Assembly: GCA_017449785.1 (NCBI GenBank)
Contig: JAFTFA010000246.1
Span: forward strand, 1-59,943
Direction: 5' to 3'
From: Muribaculaceae bacterium
Lineage (GTDB): Bacteria > Bacteroidota > Bacteroidia > Bacteroidales > Muribaculaceae
Length of the DNA stretch: 59,943 nt
Shown here: piece by piece, positions 25,651 to 35,506 of the stretch
How the letters are laid out: each line of letters starts with the position of its first letter
How positions within the stretch are numbered: position 1 is the stretch's first letter
Notes under the pieces: generated by a model
What the model saw: only the letters and a program-made list of their open reading frames with translations
Told to the model about the DNA's origin: nothing
The model's database searches: none
Position numbers and translations under genes: made by a program

Positions 25651-28356
25651 TTAATTAATCACCGTTTTTTTGATTCTTGCTACCAGCTGACCCACAATGA
25701 ATACGGGCGATGTGCCCAGGATGATGGCTGCCCACGTCGATGCCGACAGCGGTTCGCTGTTGAACAAGGGGCCGCAATACTGCACCAGCACAATCTGTCC
25801 CACAAAGATGACCGCTGCCACCGACCAGAATATCTTGCTGTCAGCCATGTTGTTAAACGCCCACTTACCCGTGGCAAACGACCTGGCGTTAAGCATGTTC
25901 CAGAATTGCAGGAAGACAAACGTGCTGAAGAAGATGCCCATCTCGCGCGGGCTGATGTTGGGATTGATGCCGAACACGCGCCCCACTCCACCGTTGGCAT
26001 AACGGGCAAACTCATAGTACATCACTATCATCAGCACAGCAAAGATGCCGCCGGTGAACAGGATGAAACGCATCATCGCCGGGGTGATGATGCTTGCCCG
26101 CGAGTCACGCGGACGCTGCTTCATGAGGATGCTGTTGGGCGGCAGTGACGCCAGTGCCAGCGCGGCAAAGGTGTCCATGATCAGGTTCACCCACAGCATC
26201 TGGGTCACCGTCAACGCCGGCTGCTTGCTGAAGAATGAGCACACGGCCACCACGAGGCAGGCACACACGTTGACCGCCAGCTGGAAGAGGATGAAACGCT
26301 GGATGTTGCTATAGAGTGAGCGGCCCCACAGCACGGCCTTGTTGATGCTGGCAAAGGAGTTGTCCAGGATGGTGATGTCGCTGGCCTCCTTGGCCACGGC
26401 GGTGCCGTCGCCCATCGACAGGCCCACCTGGGCGGCATTCAGGGCGGGAGCGTCGTTGGTGCCGTCGCCCGTGACAGCCACCACCTCGCCCTGGCCTTGC
26501 AACAGGCGCACGAGGCGCGCCTTATCGTCGGGACGGGCTCGGGCCATGATCTTGATGGCAGCGGCACGGCGGGCGGCCTCATCGTCGGTTAGGGCGGCAA
26601 AGTCGGGGCCCGTGATGATGGCGTCGCCGTCATTGTCGTCGGTTTCGTTCCACAGGCCCACCTGGCGCCCGATCTCGCGTGCCGTGGCACCCGTGTCGCC
26701 GGTGACGATCTTGACCTTCACGCCGGCATTGCGGCAGTCGCGTATGGCGGCGGGGACATCCGAGCGCACCGGGTCGCTGATGGCCACGATGCCCAGGAGG
26801 GTAAGTTGGAGAGAACCGCCCGAGCGGAATGCCTTGATGGCCTGCTCGGGGTCCTCACCGGGAGCCAGTTCGCTGTAGGCAAACGCCAGGGTGCGCATCG
26901 CCTTGGACTGGTAGTTGGTCAATTCGTCGGTCACCTGCTGGAACGGGACACCGTCCACCACCGTCTCGCAGCGGCGCATCACGATTTCGGGGGCGCCCTT
27001 GACCAGCAAGACGCGCTTGCCGGTAGCACTGTCGATGACGGTGGCCATCATCTTGGTCATCGTCGAGAAGGGCATCTGGGCCAGGGCATCGCCGTTGTCG
27101 CGCAACGTCATGTAATCGACGCCCGCATCATGCAGCCAAAGCAGCAGGGCACCCTCGGTGGGATTGCCCAGGGCCATGACGTTGTCGGGGTCGCTGTCGT
27201 CCAGGAAGGCCGTGCTGTTGCACGCGATGCTCTCCTGAACCAGCACGCTCGCCTCGTCATCGGCCAGGCGGTCACCGTCGGCCAAGCCGTAGAAGTGCGC
27301 CTGGTAGATCTGCATCTTGTTCTGGGTGAGGGTTCCCGTCTTGTCGGTACAGATGACTGTCGCGGCGCCCATCGTCTCACAGGCGTGCATGCGGCGCACC
27401 AGGTTGTTGTGTTTCAACATTTTCCTCATGCTCAGCGCCAGCGACAGGGTGACGCTCATGGGCAGGCCCTCGGGGACCGAAACGACAATGAGCGTGACGG
27501 CGAGCATCACCGTCTCGATAAAGTACTGGGCATCGGCCACGAGGCCCTCGCTGCCAGTCAGGAAAAACTCCACGATGCGGCCCAGCACCAGCAGCCCGGC
27601 CATGACATAGCTGCCACGGGCGATGGTCTTGCCCAGGCGGTCCAACTGCTGCGTCAGCGGGGTCTTGATGTTGTTGTCTATCTGGGCGTCACGATACACC
27701 TTGCCATACTCGGTCTTGTCGCCCACACGCTCCACTCTCATCGTCGCGCTGCCCTCCAGCACGGTGCTGGCGCGCAGCAGCTGGTCGGCAGAATAGGTGG
27801 CCTCGGTCGCCTGGCGGGCGGCCTGCGGGTCGTGGGTCTTCCATGCCGACGGTTCGCCCGTGAACGAGCTCTCGTCGACCGTGAGGTTGAAGCTGTCGAT
27901 GACCGCGCCGTCGGCCGGCACCTTCTCGCCAGTCTCCAGGATGACGATGTCGCCCACCACGATGTCGCAGCGCGGCACCTGGGTGATGTGGCCGTCGCGC
28001 ATCACCTTGACACCCACGTGGTCGTCGGTCTGGTTGAGCAGGCGGAACTTCTTGTTGGCATTCACCTCGACCAGGAATCCCACCAGCGTGGCCAGCACGA
28101 TGGCCAGCAGGATGCCCACCGGCTCAAAGAAGATGCTCGCATCCATCCCCAAGCCGTAGAATTCATAGATGGACAACCCGACCGACAGGGCCAGGGCTAC
28201 CAGCAAAATCTTGATAAGCGGGTCGTCAAACTTGAGCAAGAATTGCTTCCACAGCGGGTCTCGCTCGGGCGGGGTGAGCACGTTGACGCCATGTTGACGG
28301 CGACTTTCCAGCACCTGGTCGGCGCTCAATCCTCTATCGTGTCGTTTCTTTGCCAT
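25651..28356 (-). CDS. Calcium-translocating P-type ATPase (PMCA-like)
   Basis: 901 residues. Exports cations, probably Ca2+, from the cytoplasm using ATP. P-ATPase motifs are in order: TGE within DESSFTGEPS (about 161-170), PEGLP in the ion-binding helix (about 295-299), the phosphorylation site CTDKTGTLT with D338, KGAPE, and hinge TGDGTNDAPAL. About ten membrane spans are visible, two pairs before and six after the cytoplasmic loops. PEGLP with this length is the pattern of PMCA-type calcium pumps. The leader carries a short dyad GCTCCG-TCT-CGGAGC (28401-28415). No partner genes are evident. Confidence 0.9.
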   Translation of the reverse strand: MAKKRHDRGLSADQVLESRRQHGVNVLTPPERDPLWKQFLLKFDDPLIKILLVALALSVGLSIYEFYGLGMDASIFFEPVGILLAIVLATLVGFLVEVNANKKFRLLNQTDDHVGVKVMRDGHITQVPRCDIVVGDIVILETGEKVPADGAVIDSFNLTVDESSFTGEPSAWKTHDPQAARQATEATYSADQLLRASTVLEGSATMRVERVGDKTEYGKVYRDAQIDNNIKTPLTQQLDRLGKTIARGSYVMAGLLVLGRIVEFFLTGSEGLVADAQYFIETVMLAVTLIVVSVPEGLPMSVTLSLALSMRKMLKHNNLVRRMHACETMGAATVICTDKTGTLTQNKMQIYQAHFYGLADGDRLADDEASVLVQESIACNSTAFLDDSDPDNVMALGNPTEGALLLWLHDAGVDYMTLRDNGDALAQMPFSTMTKMMATVIDSATGKRVLLVKGAPEIVMRRCETVVDGVPFQQVTDELTNYQSKAMRTLAFAYSELAPGEDPEQAIKAFRSGGSLQLTLLGIVAISDPVRSDVPAAIRDCRNAGVKVKIVTGDTGATAREIGRQVGLWNETDDNDGDAIITGPDFAALTDDEAARRAAAIKIMARARPDDKARLVRLLQGQGEVVAVTGDGTNDAPALNAAQVGLSMGDGTAVAKEASDITILDNSFASINKAVLWGRSLYSNIQRFILFQLAVNVCACLVVAVCSFFSKQPALTVTQMLWVNLIMDTFAALALASLPPNSILMKQRPRDSRASIITPAMMRFILFTGGIFAVLMIVMYYEFARYANGGVGRVFGINPNISPREMGIFFSTFVFLQFWNMLNARSFATGKWAFNNMADSKIFWSVAAVIFVGQIVLVQYCGPLFNSEPLSASTWAAIILGTSPVFIVGQLVARIKKTVIN

Positions 28357-28430
28357 TATTGTCTGTTAGTATCAATTGATCATGAATTGACGAGTGTGAT
28401 GCTCCGTCTCGGAGCAACAACCGTGCCAAT

Positions 28431-28471
28431 AAAAAAGATTTGACCATCCAGCGGCTGAATGTATCAAATCT
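28431..28471 (-). terminator. Terminator of the mannosyltransferase gene
   Basis: Minus strand AGATTTGA (28471-28464) pairs with TCAAATCT (28443-28436), followed by TTTTTTATT. Confidence 0.8.
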
Positions 28472-28487
28472 GTAACCTTTTCTGCCG

Positions 28488-29258
28488 TCAGGCAGTAATC
28501 TGCCGTGGCAGCGGGCGGCGCACAAAGCGCTGCTTGTTGAAGATGGAGTCCCACCTCAACTTGATCACGCCCCACAACGCCTCAAAGAAGATGCTCGAGT
28601 TCATCTTGCTCGTGCCCAGCACGCGGTTGACAAACACGATGGGCACTTCCTTGATCTTGAAGCCCATGCGATGGGCCGTGAACTTCATCTCGATCTGGAA
28701 CGCATAGCCCTTGAACTGGATGGCGTCCAGGTTGATGGACTGCAGCACCTCGCGACGGTAGCACACATAGCCCGCCGTCGTGTCACGCACCTTCATGCCC
28801 GTGACCAGGCGCACATAGGCCGACGCATAATAGCTCATCAGCATCCTGCCCATCGGCCAGTCAACGACATTCACCCCTGTCAGGTAGCGCGAGCCCACGC
28901 TCACGTCGGCACCGCCTGTGGCACAGGCGGCCTGCAGCTCGGGCAGCTTCTCGACGGGATGGGAGAAGTCGGCATCCATCTCGATGATGTACTCATAGTG
29001 GTGCTCCAGGGCCCACTTGAAGCCCGCGATATAGGCGGTGCCCAGACCCTGCTTGCCGGCACGCTTCAAGATATTGATGCGGTCGGGACGCTCGGCGATC
29101 ATCTCGTCCACGATGGCGCCGGTGCCGTCGGGCGAGTTATCATCGACGATGAGCACATCAAACTGGTGCTCGTCCAGGGCGAGCACGGCGGTGATGATGT
29201 TCCTGACGTTTTCCTTCTCGTTATAAGTAGGAATGATTACTAGACTGTCTGACTTCAT
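28488..29258 (-). CDS. Polyprenol-phosphate mannosyltransferase-like GT2
   Basis: 256 residues of the DPM1-type family 2 glycosyltransferase fold: VIIPTYNEKENV, the nucleotide site VLIVDDNSPDGTG, GLGTAYIAGFKWAL, the catalytic metal motif EMDADFSHP, and the late block FKGYAFQIEMKFTAHRMGFKI with EVPIVFVNR. There is no C-terminal membrane pair, so it is the soluble or peripheral type. It is expected to load mannose (or a related sugar) from GDP-sugar onto a polyprenyl phosphate, supplying glycosylation outside the membrane. Donor and acceptor are inferred from family. Single-gene unit. Confidence 0.9.
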   Translation of the reverse strand: MKSDSLVIIPTYNEKENVRNIITAVLALDEHQFDVLIVDDNSPDGTGAIVDEMIAERPDRINILKRAGKQGLGTAYIAGFKWALEHHYEYIIEMDADFSHPVEKLPELQAACATGGADVSVGSRYLTGVNVVDWPMGRMLMSYYASAYVRLVTGMKVRDTTAGYVCYRREVLQSINLDAIQFKGYAFQIEMKFTAHRMGFKIKEVPIVFVNRVLGTSKMNSSIFFEALWGVIKLRWDSIFNKQRFVRRPLPRQITA

Positions 29259-29701
29259 TGGTGCTTGATAAAATAATTATGTCGTCGTGTAATGAAACAA
29301 CAAAGGTACAACTTTTTCTTTAATAATGCATTTCAATGTACCGATATTGTCCCATTTCACCCTATTTTTAATTCTTTTGCAACGATTAACGCTTGCAAGG
29401 ACATTCCCTGCAAGAACCGTGCCATTACACTTCAAGCTGCGCCCTCACTCTCTTGTGCCCGAAAAAGCCAATGCGCAATCGTTTGCATGCAAAAAAATGT
29501 TAAGAACCAGTTCATCACCACATCTATTTAATAGCGATAATCCTATTTTTGCGAAAAAGTTTCAAGGTTTTTATACAGAATAGTCTTAATTACCGACCAT
29601 CAACTGTGCTCCGACAGATCAGGAGAAGACTTTGATTATCAACCAAATTCAAGAACATAACCTATTTTATAATTATCAATCATTTATCAACTGATTTACA
29701 G
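29259..29701. other. Intergenic region between divergent genes
   Basis: 443 bases with no plausible gene. It holds a minus-strand -7 element TACCTTTG (29308-29301) for the mannosyltransferase and a plus-strand TATTTTTG (29544-29551) that could serve the 1,686-residue protein with a leader of about 145 bases. An imperfect dyad around CTTGCAAGG...CCCTGCAAG lies near 29391-29413. No riboswitch fold was recognised. Confidence 0.5.
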
Positions 29702-32700
29702 ATGAAAAAACTAACTCTTACCATCAGATCGGCATTCAGGCTCCTGACAGTGCTGCTCTTGTTCCTCGCCGCGACCGTTCCGCAGGCCGGGGCGACAGCG
29801 AGAGTGTATGTGCGCTGCAACGGGACCAATGTCGATGCCGGCAGTTCCTACCTCTATGTGTGGGGAACGAGCGAGGCCATGGGCACCTGGCGCGGAAAGA
29901 AATTTTCCGAGATGTCCAGTGCCAGCATCAATGGCTACACCTACTACTATGTTGACATCGATCAGCCGACCATCAACCTGATTTTCAACAACTCTAGCGG
30001 GCAGACAGCCGACATCAGCATCAGCAACAGCGGCACCTACTACATCACCTACAATGGCGGCAACAGCTACAACGGCCCCAATAGCGTCGCCGATGGCACT
30101 TTCTATGTCGTCGGGGATAACACAAGCATCTTCCCCAATGCCTGGAATGTGGGTGACGCGACGATGATGACCTACAGCAACGGCACCTACTCGTGGACCA
30201 GCAGCCAGGTACACCTCATCGAGAACACCGACTATGCGTACAAGGTGAGGGACCACAACGGCAACACTTGGTATCCCAGCGGCGACAATGCGAAATTAAG
30301 TGTCTCGCAATCGGGCATCTATACGGTCACCATCACGATGAGCAACGGCAATGTGTCCTACTCGACCAACCTGATCGAGGCCGATGAGACTGCGGCCTAC
30401 TATGTCGTCGGCGAGGACAGATCCATCTTCCCCAACGGCTGGACGGCGGGTGACGCCACCCTGATGACCGAGGACAAAGGCACCTACTCGTGGACAGCGA
30501 GCAACGTCCATCTGTCACTCAACACGAGCTACGCCTTCAAGGTGACCGACGGCGGTAACGGCTGGTATCCCAGCGACGGCAACGCTACCTTCACTGTTGA
30601 CAAGAACGGCACCTACAACGTGCTGTTCACCTTCGACGGCACCACCGTCAACGCTGTCCCCACCCTGGTCACCGAGGACCAGGCCTACACCTACGACATC
30701 TACATCCGCTACAAGGGTAGCGAGGCCATCGGCAACGTGTATGCCTACACCTTTGACACCTACGGCATCAAGGCCCTGGGTGAATGGGGCGGCACCCGCT
30801 TGACCGACATGACCCCCGTGACCCTCAACGGCTACACCTATTACCACGCGACGGTGACTTCCTATGACCCGGCAGTCAAGGCCATACTCAATGAGAACCA
30901 GAGCGGCTCGACCCAGACCGCTAATCTCACCTTGCAGGCCGGCGACAACTACTTCACCTACAGTGGAGGTGCCACCTTCAGCGGCCCCAATGCGGCAGCC
31001 GACCCCGCCATTACCTACTATGCCGAGAGCAGCTTTGCAGGCTGGACCACCGAGGGCACCCAGATGACCGCTAACGGCGACGGCAGCTACAGCAAGACAT
31101 TCCCCAGCGTGAGCCTTGTGGCCGGCACGACCTACGAGTACAAGGTCTATGGCAACGACGGCACCAGCGAGGGCGTGTGGATCGGCGATAATGGCGAGAA
31201 CGGCACGTTCTCACCGTCGGTCACCGGCACCTATGACGTGACCATCACGCTCAACAGCGACGGCACCATCAGCCACACGCTGGTCATCACCGGCGCAGTG
31301 CCCATCTATATCATCGGCGCTCCCGAACTGGGACTGAGCTGGAACTATGCCCCCGAGGCACCGATGACCTTTGACACTGCTACCGGCTATTTCACCTACA
31401 CCTGCGTGGTGGAAGATGGCGGTACCTACAACTTTGTGTTCGGTAACGGACAGGGTATCGACTGGTCTGACTTCGACAACAATTACCGCATCGGCCCCAA
31501 CGGCACCACCGACCAGTCCATCATGCCCAACGACGAGTGGAACAGCACACAGATGGCTGCCGGTAGCAGCAAGGCCTATAGCATCACTGTCAATCCCGGC
31601 ACGGTGACCTTCACGTTTGACCCGGCCACGATGCGATTCAAGGTGAACGGCGAGTCGCTGACCCACCGCTACACCTTCTATGTGCTGCCCAGCGACCACC
31701 AGACGGTTCCCTACATCTACCTGTGGGGCTTGGGCACCGACGAGGCCTACTCCAACACCTATCCGGGCACCCAGCTCACTCAGACCGAGGTGCTGGCCGA
31801 CGGCAACACCTGGTATGTGATGAATGTTGAACTCACGGCCGACTACATCCACGCCCTGGTCAACGGCGGCGGTGATGCGAGCAAGACAGCCGACATCACC
31901 CACATCGACCCGGGAACCTACTACATCTACTGGACAACCGAGAGAGAGGACGGCCAGTCCTACAACGACTACTTCCTGACCAATGTTGCCCCCACGGCTC
32001 CCGGCGGCACGCTGTACATGATCGGTACCTACTACTACAACAAGCAGCAGTACCATTATGATCCCAACAGCGGCGTGCAGTTGAAGTATGACGCCAACAG
32101 CAACGTCTATTACCTGAACAATGTGAACTTTGCGGTGCACAACACCTTCTGCTTCACGACCCAGCTGAGCACCGACTGGAGCAATGTAGGTACCCGTTAC
32201 GGTAATAGCGGCGATAATGACCACGTCGTCGGTGATAACGCGACCAATTATTTTGCCATCGACGAGGACTGGATCAACAAGAACATCGCCCTCGACGAGT
32301 GGAGCGACGTCAACGGCGAGTACAGGATGCTCGTGCCGGGTATCTACAACGTGCTGGTCAACCTCGAGGAGAAGTGGGTCAAGCTCATCAAGACCGACTA
32401 CTATGAGCTATCGCCCATGAACGTGTTCCTCGAGCAGACGCCCAATGTCGTCATGAGCGAGGACGGCAACAACTTCATCCAGGATCCCGGCACGGAATAC
32501 AGCACAGCCATCTTCGGCGAAGCATGCTGGCCGCTGGCTGCCTTTAACGGCACCTATGGCGACGGTGTGTGGGATCCCCACGACAACGGCAACAAGTACC
32601 CGGTCACCTATGTCGGCGATACCATCACGGCCGACGGCAAAGCCTGGTGGCACTGGCAGGTCGAAGCCTCGATTGCCGAACTGTTCTTCACCCGACTGAA

Positions 32701-34762
32701 CAAGGAACCTTTCCAGAGCGACACCATCCGCCGCAAGGCCGGCGTGCTGTGGGTGACCTGGGACGAGGTGGACGGCAAGTCATCGATGACCGACCACTCG
32801 CGCGAATACTTCGAGGCCGCGGCCAATGCCCTGCCCACCAATGCCGTGGTGATGGAAGGCCACTACTATGTCTACTTCATCAACACCGTGGACTGGGACC
32901 AGGTTTACTGCTATGCCTGGGACAACAACGAGCAAGAGGACGGCAGCATCGACCACACCTTCCTGGACGGCTACTCCAGGCGGATGGACCAATGGCCCGG
33001 CCAGCCCTGTGAGCTGGTAGGCATCGACCCCGTCACGGGCTATGAGGTGTGGCGATACGACTTCGGCACCATCATCGGCACCGACATCCCCAACGGCGGC
33101 ATCCTGTTCAACGACGGCAACGAGTATGCCGAGACCGAGGCCAAGGAGCAGACCGGCGACTTTGAGTATGTCAACGGTGCTGTCTATGACTACCTGGGCA
33201 TGGTGGACGGTGCCTACACGCTCAACAACCTCATCCGCAGCGCGGCCAAGGAGGTGCGCTACACCGTGAGCAACGACCTGCTGGGCATCTACTATGACAA
33301 GGATGCCGTGACCCGCATCGAGTATAAGGACGCACACGACCAGATAGTCCATGAGGACATCGTCGGCGCTCTCTACGCCAAGGATCTCAACCTCTACGGC
33401 GAGAAGTCGGTCATGCCCGACTCGACCTACACCGACTATGTCTATGACATCTGCGCCAGCGACCACACGGCCGGCCGCTCCCAGATCATGATCAAGAAGA
33501 CGACCTATGACCAGAGCAACTGGGTGAAACTCGTCATTTCGCCCAACTATGACAACCGCCAGGCCGTTGTCGCCAAGGAGGACCGTCCCGACCTGAGCAA
33601 GTATGTGAACCGCATCATCCCGGCCGGCTCGCTCGACGTGTTCATGACCGACACCGTCAACCCGACGGCCCACGTGCTGAGCATCAAGATGGGCGACGCG
33701 ATGGCCTATGAGCCCAACGTCTATATCTCCTCCCACTTCAACGACACGGTGGTATTCAACTTCACCCATCAGGACTGGCTGGGCGAGGATGCCGAGTACA
33801 AGCCCAACTACAGCTGCCAGCCCAAGATCGAGTGGTTCTATAACGAGGACGGCTCGGTATCCCACGGCGAGGCAACCCGCAGCCCTAACCTGTCCAAGCC
33901 CTACTACATGTTCTATGTCGCTCCCAAGCCCCAGGAGATTGCCTATGTCACCTGGGTAGTGTATGACAACTACAACGAGGACGGCGTTTGGCCAGGATAT
34001 GTCCATGGCCAGTACACGGCCGTCACGGGCGGCGGCGGTCCCGACCGTCCCGAGGACCCGGGACGCTTCCACGCTCCGCGCAACTGGAACCGCACCATCT
34101 ATCTCGATGCCGAGGCCTACCCCAACCTGGCCCATGTCACCGAGGGCTCCGAGCTGGAGAAGATCCTGGGTGCCTGGTCGCCCGAGTATGGCCCCTACAG
34201 CAACGGCTACATGCAGTATGGCGGCGTCAAGGTCAACTGGTCACTGTTCGACGAGGAGGCCAGCGGCGGCCCCTGGTGGCAGATCATCAAGCCTGGACAG
34301 GCCTACAAGTTCAAGGCGATCGTGCGCTATGCCCGCGGCAGCGGCTTCACCGACAAGGAGGGCGACGTGGACGACACGGTCGACAACTACTACTATGCTC
34401 CCGGCAACGGCTACATCCCCAACGATGCCGCCATGGACGACTCAATCAGCGTCCGCAATGCGCCTCGACGGGCAGTCAGCGAGGACTCTGGCTTTGCCAA
34501 CATGTACTTCACCGATTATAAGTTCTTTGACAGGAGCAAGTTCATCATCTTCCCCATCGAGGCCAGCAGCAGCAACTCCAACGGCAACGACATGGGCAAC
34601 GTCACCACCGTCAAGGAGGTGAGCACGTCGCGCTCGGTTGTCGCCACCCGCTACTACAACCTGATGGGCGTGGAGAGCGACAAGCCCTTCGAGGGCGTGA
34701 ACATTGTCGTCACCTTCTACAACGACGGCTCACGCAGCTCTCGCAAGATCTTGCGCCGATAG
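29702..34762 (+). CDS. Giant modular secreted protein with CBM26-like modules and T9SS sorting domain
   Basis: 1,686 residues. The signal peptide is LLTVLLLFLAATVPQAGA. The body is a chain of beta modules. Units opening ARVYVRCNGTNVDAG and YDIYIRYKGSEAIGN, and later ones with IYLWGLGTDEAY and VYCYAWDNNE plus WPG, resemble starch-binding module 26. Two adjacent repeats start FYVVGDNTSIFPNAWN and YYVVGEDRSIFPNGWT and are closely alike. The C-terminus (VATRYYNLMGVESD...VTFYNDGSRSSRKILRR) is a type A T9SS sorting domain. It likely binds alpha-glucan or another polysaccharide at the surface. No catalytic domain was recognised and there is no SusC/D neighbour. Confidence 0.8.
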   Translation: MKKLTLTIRSAFRLLTVLLLFLAATVPQAGATARVYVRCNGTNVDAGSSYLYVWGTSEAMGTWRGKKFSEMSSASINGYTYYYVDIDQPTINLIFNNSSGQTADISISNSGTYYITYNGGNSYNGPNSVADGTFYVVGDNTSIFPNAWNVGDATMMTYSNGTYSWTSSQVHLIENTDYAYKVRDHNGNTWYPSGDNAKLSVSQSGIYTVTITMSNGNVSYSTNLIEADETAAYYVVGEDRSIFPNGWTAGDATLMTEDKGTYSWTASNVHLSLNTSYAFKVTDGGNGWYPSDGNATFTVDKNGTYNVLFTFDGTTVNAVPTLVTEDQAYTYDIYIRYKGSEAIGNVYAYTFDTYGIKALGEWGGTRLTDMTPVTLNGYTYYHATVTSYDPAVKAILNENQSGSTQTANLTLQAGDNYFTYSGGATFSGPNAAADPAITYYAESSFAGWTTEGTQMTANGDGSYSKTFPSVSLVAGTTYEYKVYGNDGTSEGVWIGDNGENGTFSPSVTGTYDVTITLNSDGTISHTLVITGAVPIYIIGAPELGLSWNYAPEAPMTFDTATGYFTYTCVVEDGGTYNFVFGNGQGIDWSDFDNNYRIGPNGTTDQSIMPNDEWNSTQMAAGSSKAYSITVNPGTVTFTFDPATMRFKVNGESLTHRYTFYVLPSDHQTVPYIYLWGLGTDEAYSNTYPGTQLTQTEVLADGNTWYVMNVELTADYIHALVNGGGDASKTADITHIDPGTYYIYWTTEREDGQSYNDYFLTNVAPTAPGGTLYMIGTYYYNKQQYHYDPNSGVQLKYDANSNVYYLNNVNFAVHNTFCFTTQLSTDWSNVGTRYGNSGDNDHVVGDNATNYFAIDEDWINKNIALDEWSDVNGEYRMLVPGIYNVLVNLEEKWVKLIKTDYYELSPMNVFLEQTPNVVMSEDGNNFIQDPGTEYSTAIFGEACWPLAAFNGTYGDGVWDPHDNGNKYPVTYVGDTITADGKAWWHWQVEASIAELFFTRLNKEPFQSDTIRRKAGVLWVTWDEVDGKSSMTDHSREYFEAAANALPTNAVVMEGHYYVYFINTVDWDQVYCYAWDNNEQEDGSIDHTFLDGYSRRMDQWPGQPCELVGIDPVTGYEVWRYDFGTIIGTDIPNGGILFNDGNEYAETEAKEQTGDFEYVNGAVYDYLGMVDGAYTLNNLIRSAAKEVRYTVSNDLLGIYYDKDAVTRIEYKDAHDQIVHEDIVGALYAKDLNLYGEKSVMPDSTYTDYVYDICASDHTAGRSQIMIKKTTYDQSNWVKLVISPNYDNRQAVVAKEDRPDLSKYVNRIIPAGSLDVFMTDTVNPTAHVLSIKMGDAMAYEPNVYISSHFNDTVVFNFTHQDWLGEDAEYKPNYSCQPKIEWFYNEDGSVSHGEATRSPNLSKPYYMFYVAPKPQEIAYVTWVVYDNYNEDGVWPGYVHGQYTAVTGGGGPDRPEDPGRFHAPRNWNRTIYLDAEAYPNLAHVTEGSELEKILGAWSPEYGPYSNGYMQYGGVKVNWSLFDEEASGGPWWQIIKPGQAYKFKAIVRYARGSGFTDKEGDVDDTVDNYYYAPGNGYIPNDAAMDDSISVRNAPRRAVSEDSGFANMYFTDYKFFDRSKFIIFPIEASSSNSNGNDMGNVTTVKEVSTSRSVVATRYYNLMGVESDKPFEGVNIVVTFYNDGSRSSRKILRR

Positions 34763-34788
34763 TCATTTGGACATCAGCGTTCAACCAC

Positions 34789-34832
34789 GGCAGCCGCGCC
34801 TCCTGGACAAGGGGTGCGGCTGTCAATTTTTG
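34789..34832 (+). terminator. Terminator after the giant secreted protein
   Basis: CAGCCGCGCC (34791-34800) faces GGGTGCGGCTG (34812-34822) with a small internal mismatch, followed by TCAATTTTTG. Confidence 0.8.
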
Positions 34833-34884
34833 TCCGATGATGAAAAAAATCGGACAAAGCGGGCCAAGTCATGAGAAAAAACAT

Positions 34885-34892
34885 TAATTTTG
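34885..34892 (+). promoter_or_regulatory. Promoter -7 element of the DUF1599 operon
   Basis: TAATTTTG about 30 bases before the ATG at 34923. No TTG at -33. Confidence 0.5.
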
Positions 34893-34922
34893 TAGGTTAA
34901 AACGATTTAGCAACTCTTGACT

Positions 34923-35483
34923 ATGCACAATACTAGCAAACAATATGACGAGGCGATTGCCCAGTGCCGCCAATTGTTCATCAACAAGATGAAGGATTAC
35001 GGCCCGTCGTGGCGCATCCTCAGGCCCCGCTCGGTGACCGACCAGATCTTCATCAAGGCCAAGCGCATCCGCACCCTGGAGCTCAACGGCGAGACCAAGG
35101 TGGGCGAAGGCATCTGGCCCGAGTTTGTCGGCATCATCAACTATGGCATCATTGGGCTGATACAGCTGCAACTGGGCTACAGCGACACGGTGGACATCAC
35201 CGCCGAGCGCGCCCTGGAGCTCTACGACCAGCTCATCCACGAGACCAAGGAGCTCATGATTGCCAAGAACACCGACTATGGTGAGGCCTGGCGCGACATG
35301 CGCATCTCGAGTTACACCGACCTGATTCTCACCAAGATACAGCGCACCAAGGAGATTGAGAACCACGATGGCGCCACGCTGGTGAGCGAGGGCATCGATG
35401 CCAACTACCAGGACATGATCAACTATAGCGTGTTTGCCCTCATCAAGCATAGCGAGGAGCAAGCTGGCAACAACGCCCTCTAA
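34923..35483 (+). CDS. DUF1599 domain protein (two repeats)
   Basis: 186 residues made of two similar halves. The first has FINKMKDYGPSWRILRPRSVTDQIFIKAKRI, the second MIAKNTDYGEAWRDMRISSYTDLILTKIQRT. Each half ends in an N-Y helix (GIINYGIIGLIQ, DMINYSVFALIK). This is the DUF1599, nucleotide-modification-associated, family. The biochemical role is not established. The ATG at 34923 is preferred over a TTG two codons earlier. In Bacteroides it commonly precedes a BT_3928-type gene, as here 23 bases downstream. Confidence 0.88.
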   Translation: MHNTSKQYDEAIAQCRQLFINKMKDYGPSWRILRPRSVTDQIFIKAKRIRTLELNGETKVGEGIWPEFVGIINYGIIGLIQLQLGYSDTVDITAERALELYDQLIHETKELMIAKNTDYGEAWRDMRISSYTDLILTKIQRTKEIENHDGATLVSEGIDANYQDMINYSVFALIKHSEEQAGNNAL

Positions 35484-35506
35484 ACCACTAAATCGCGATA
35501 AACAGA

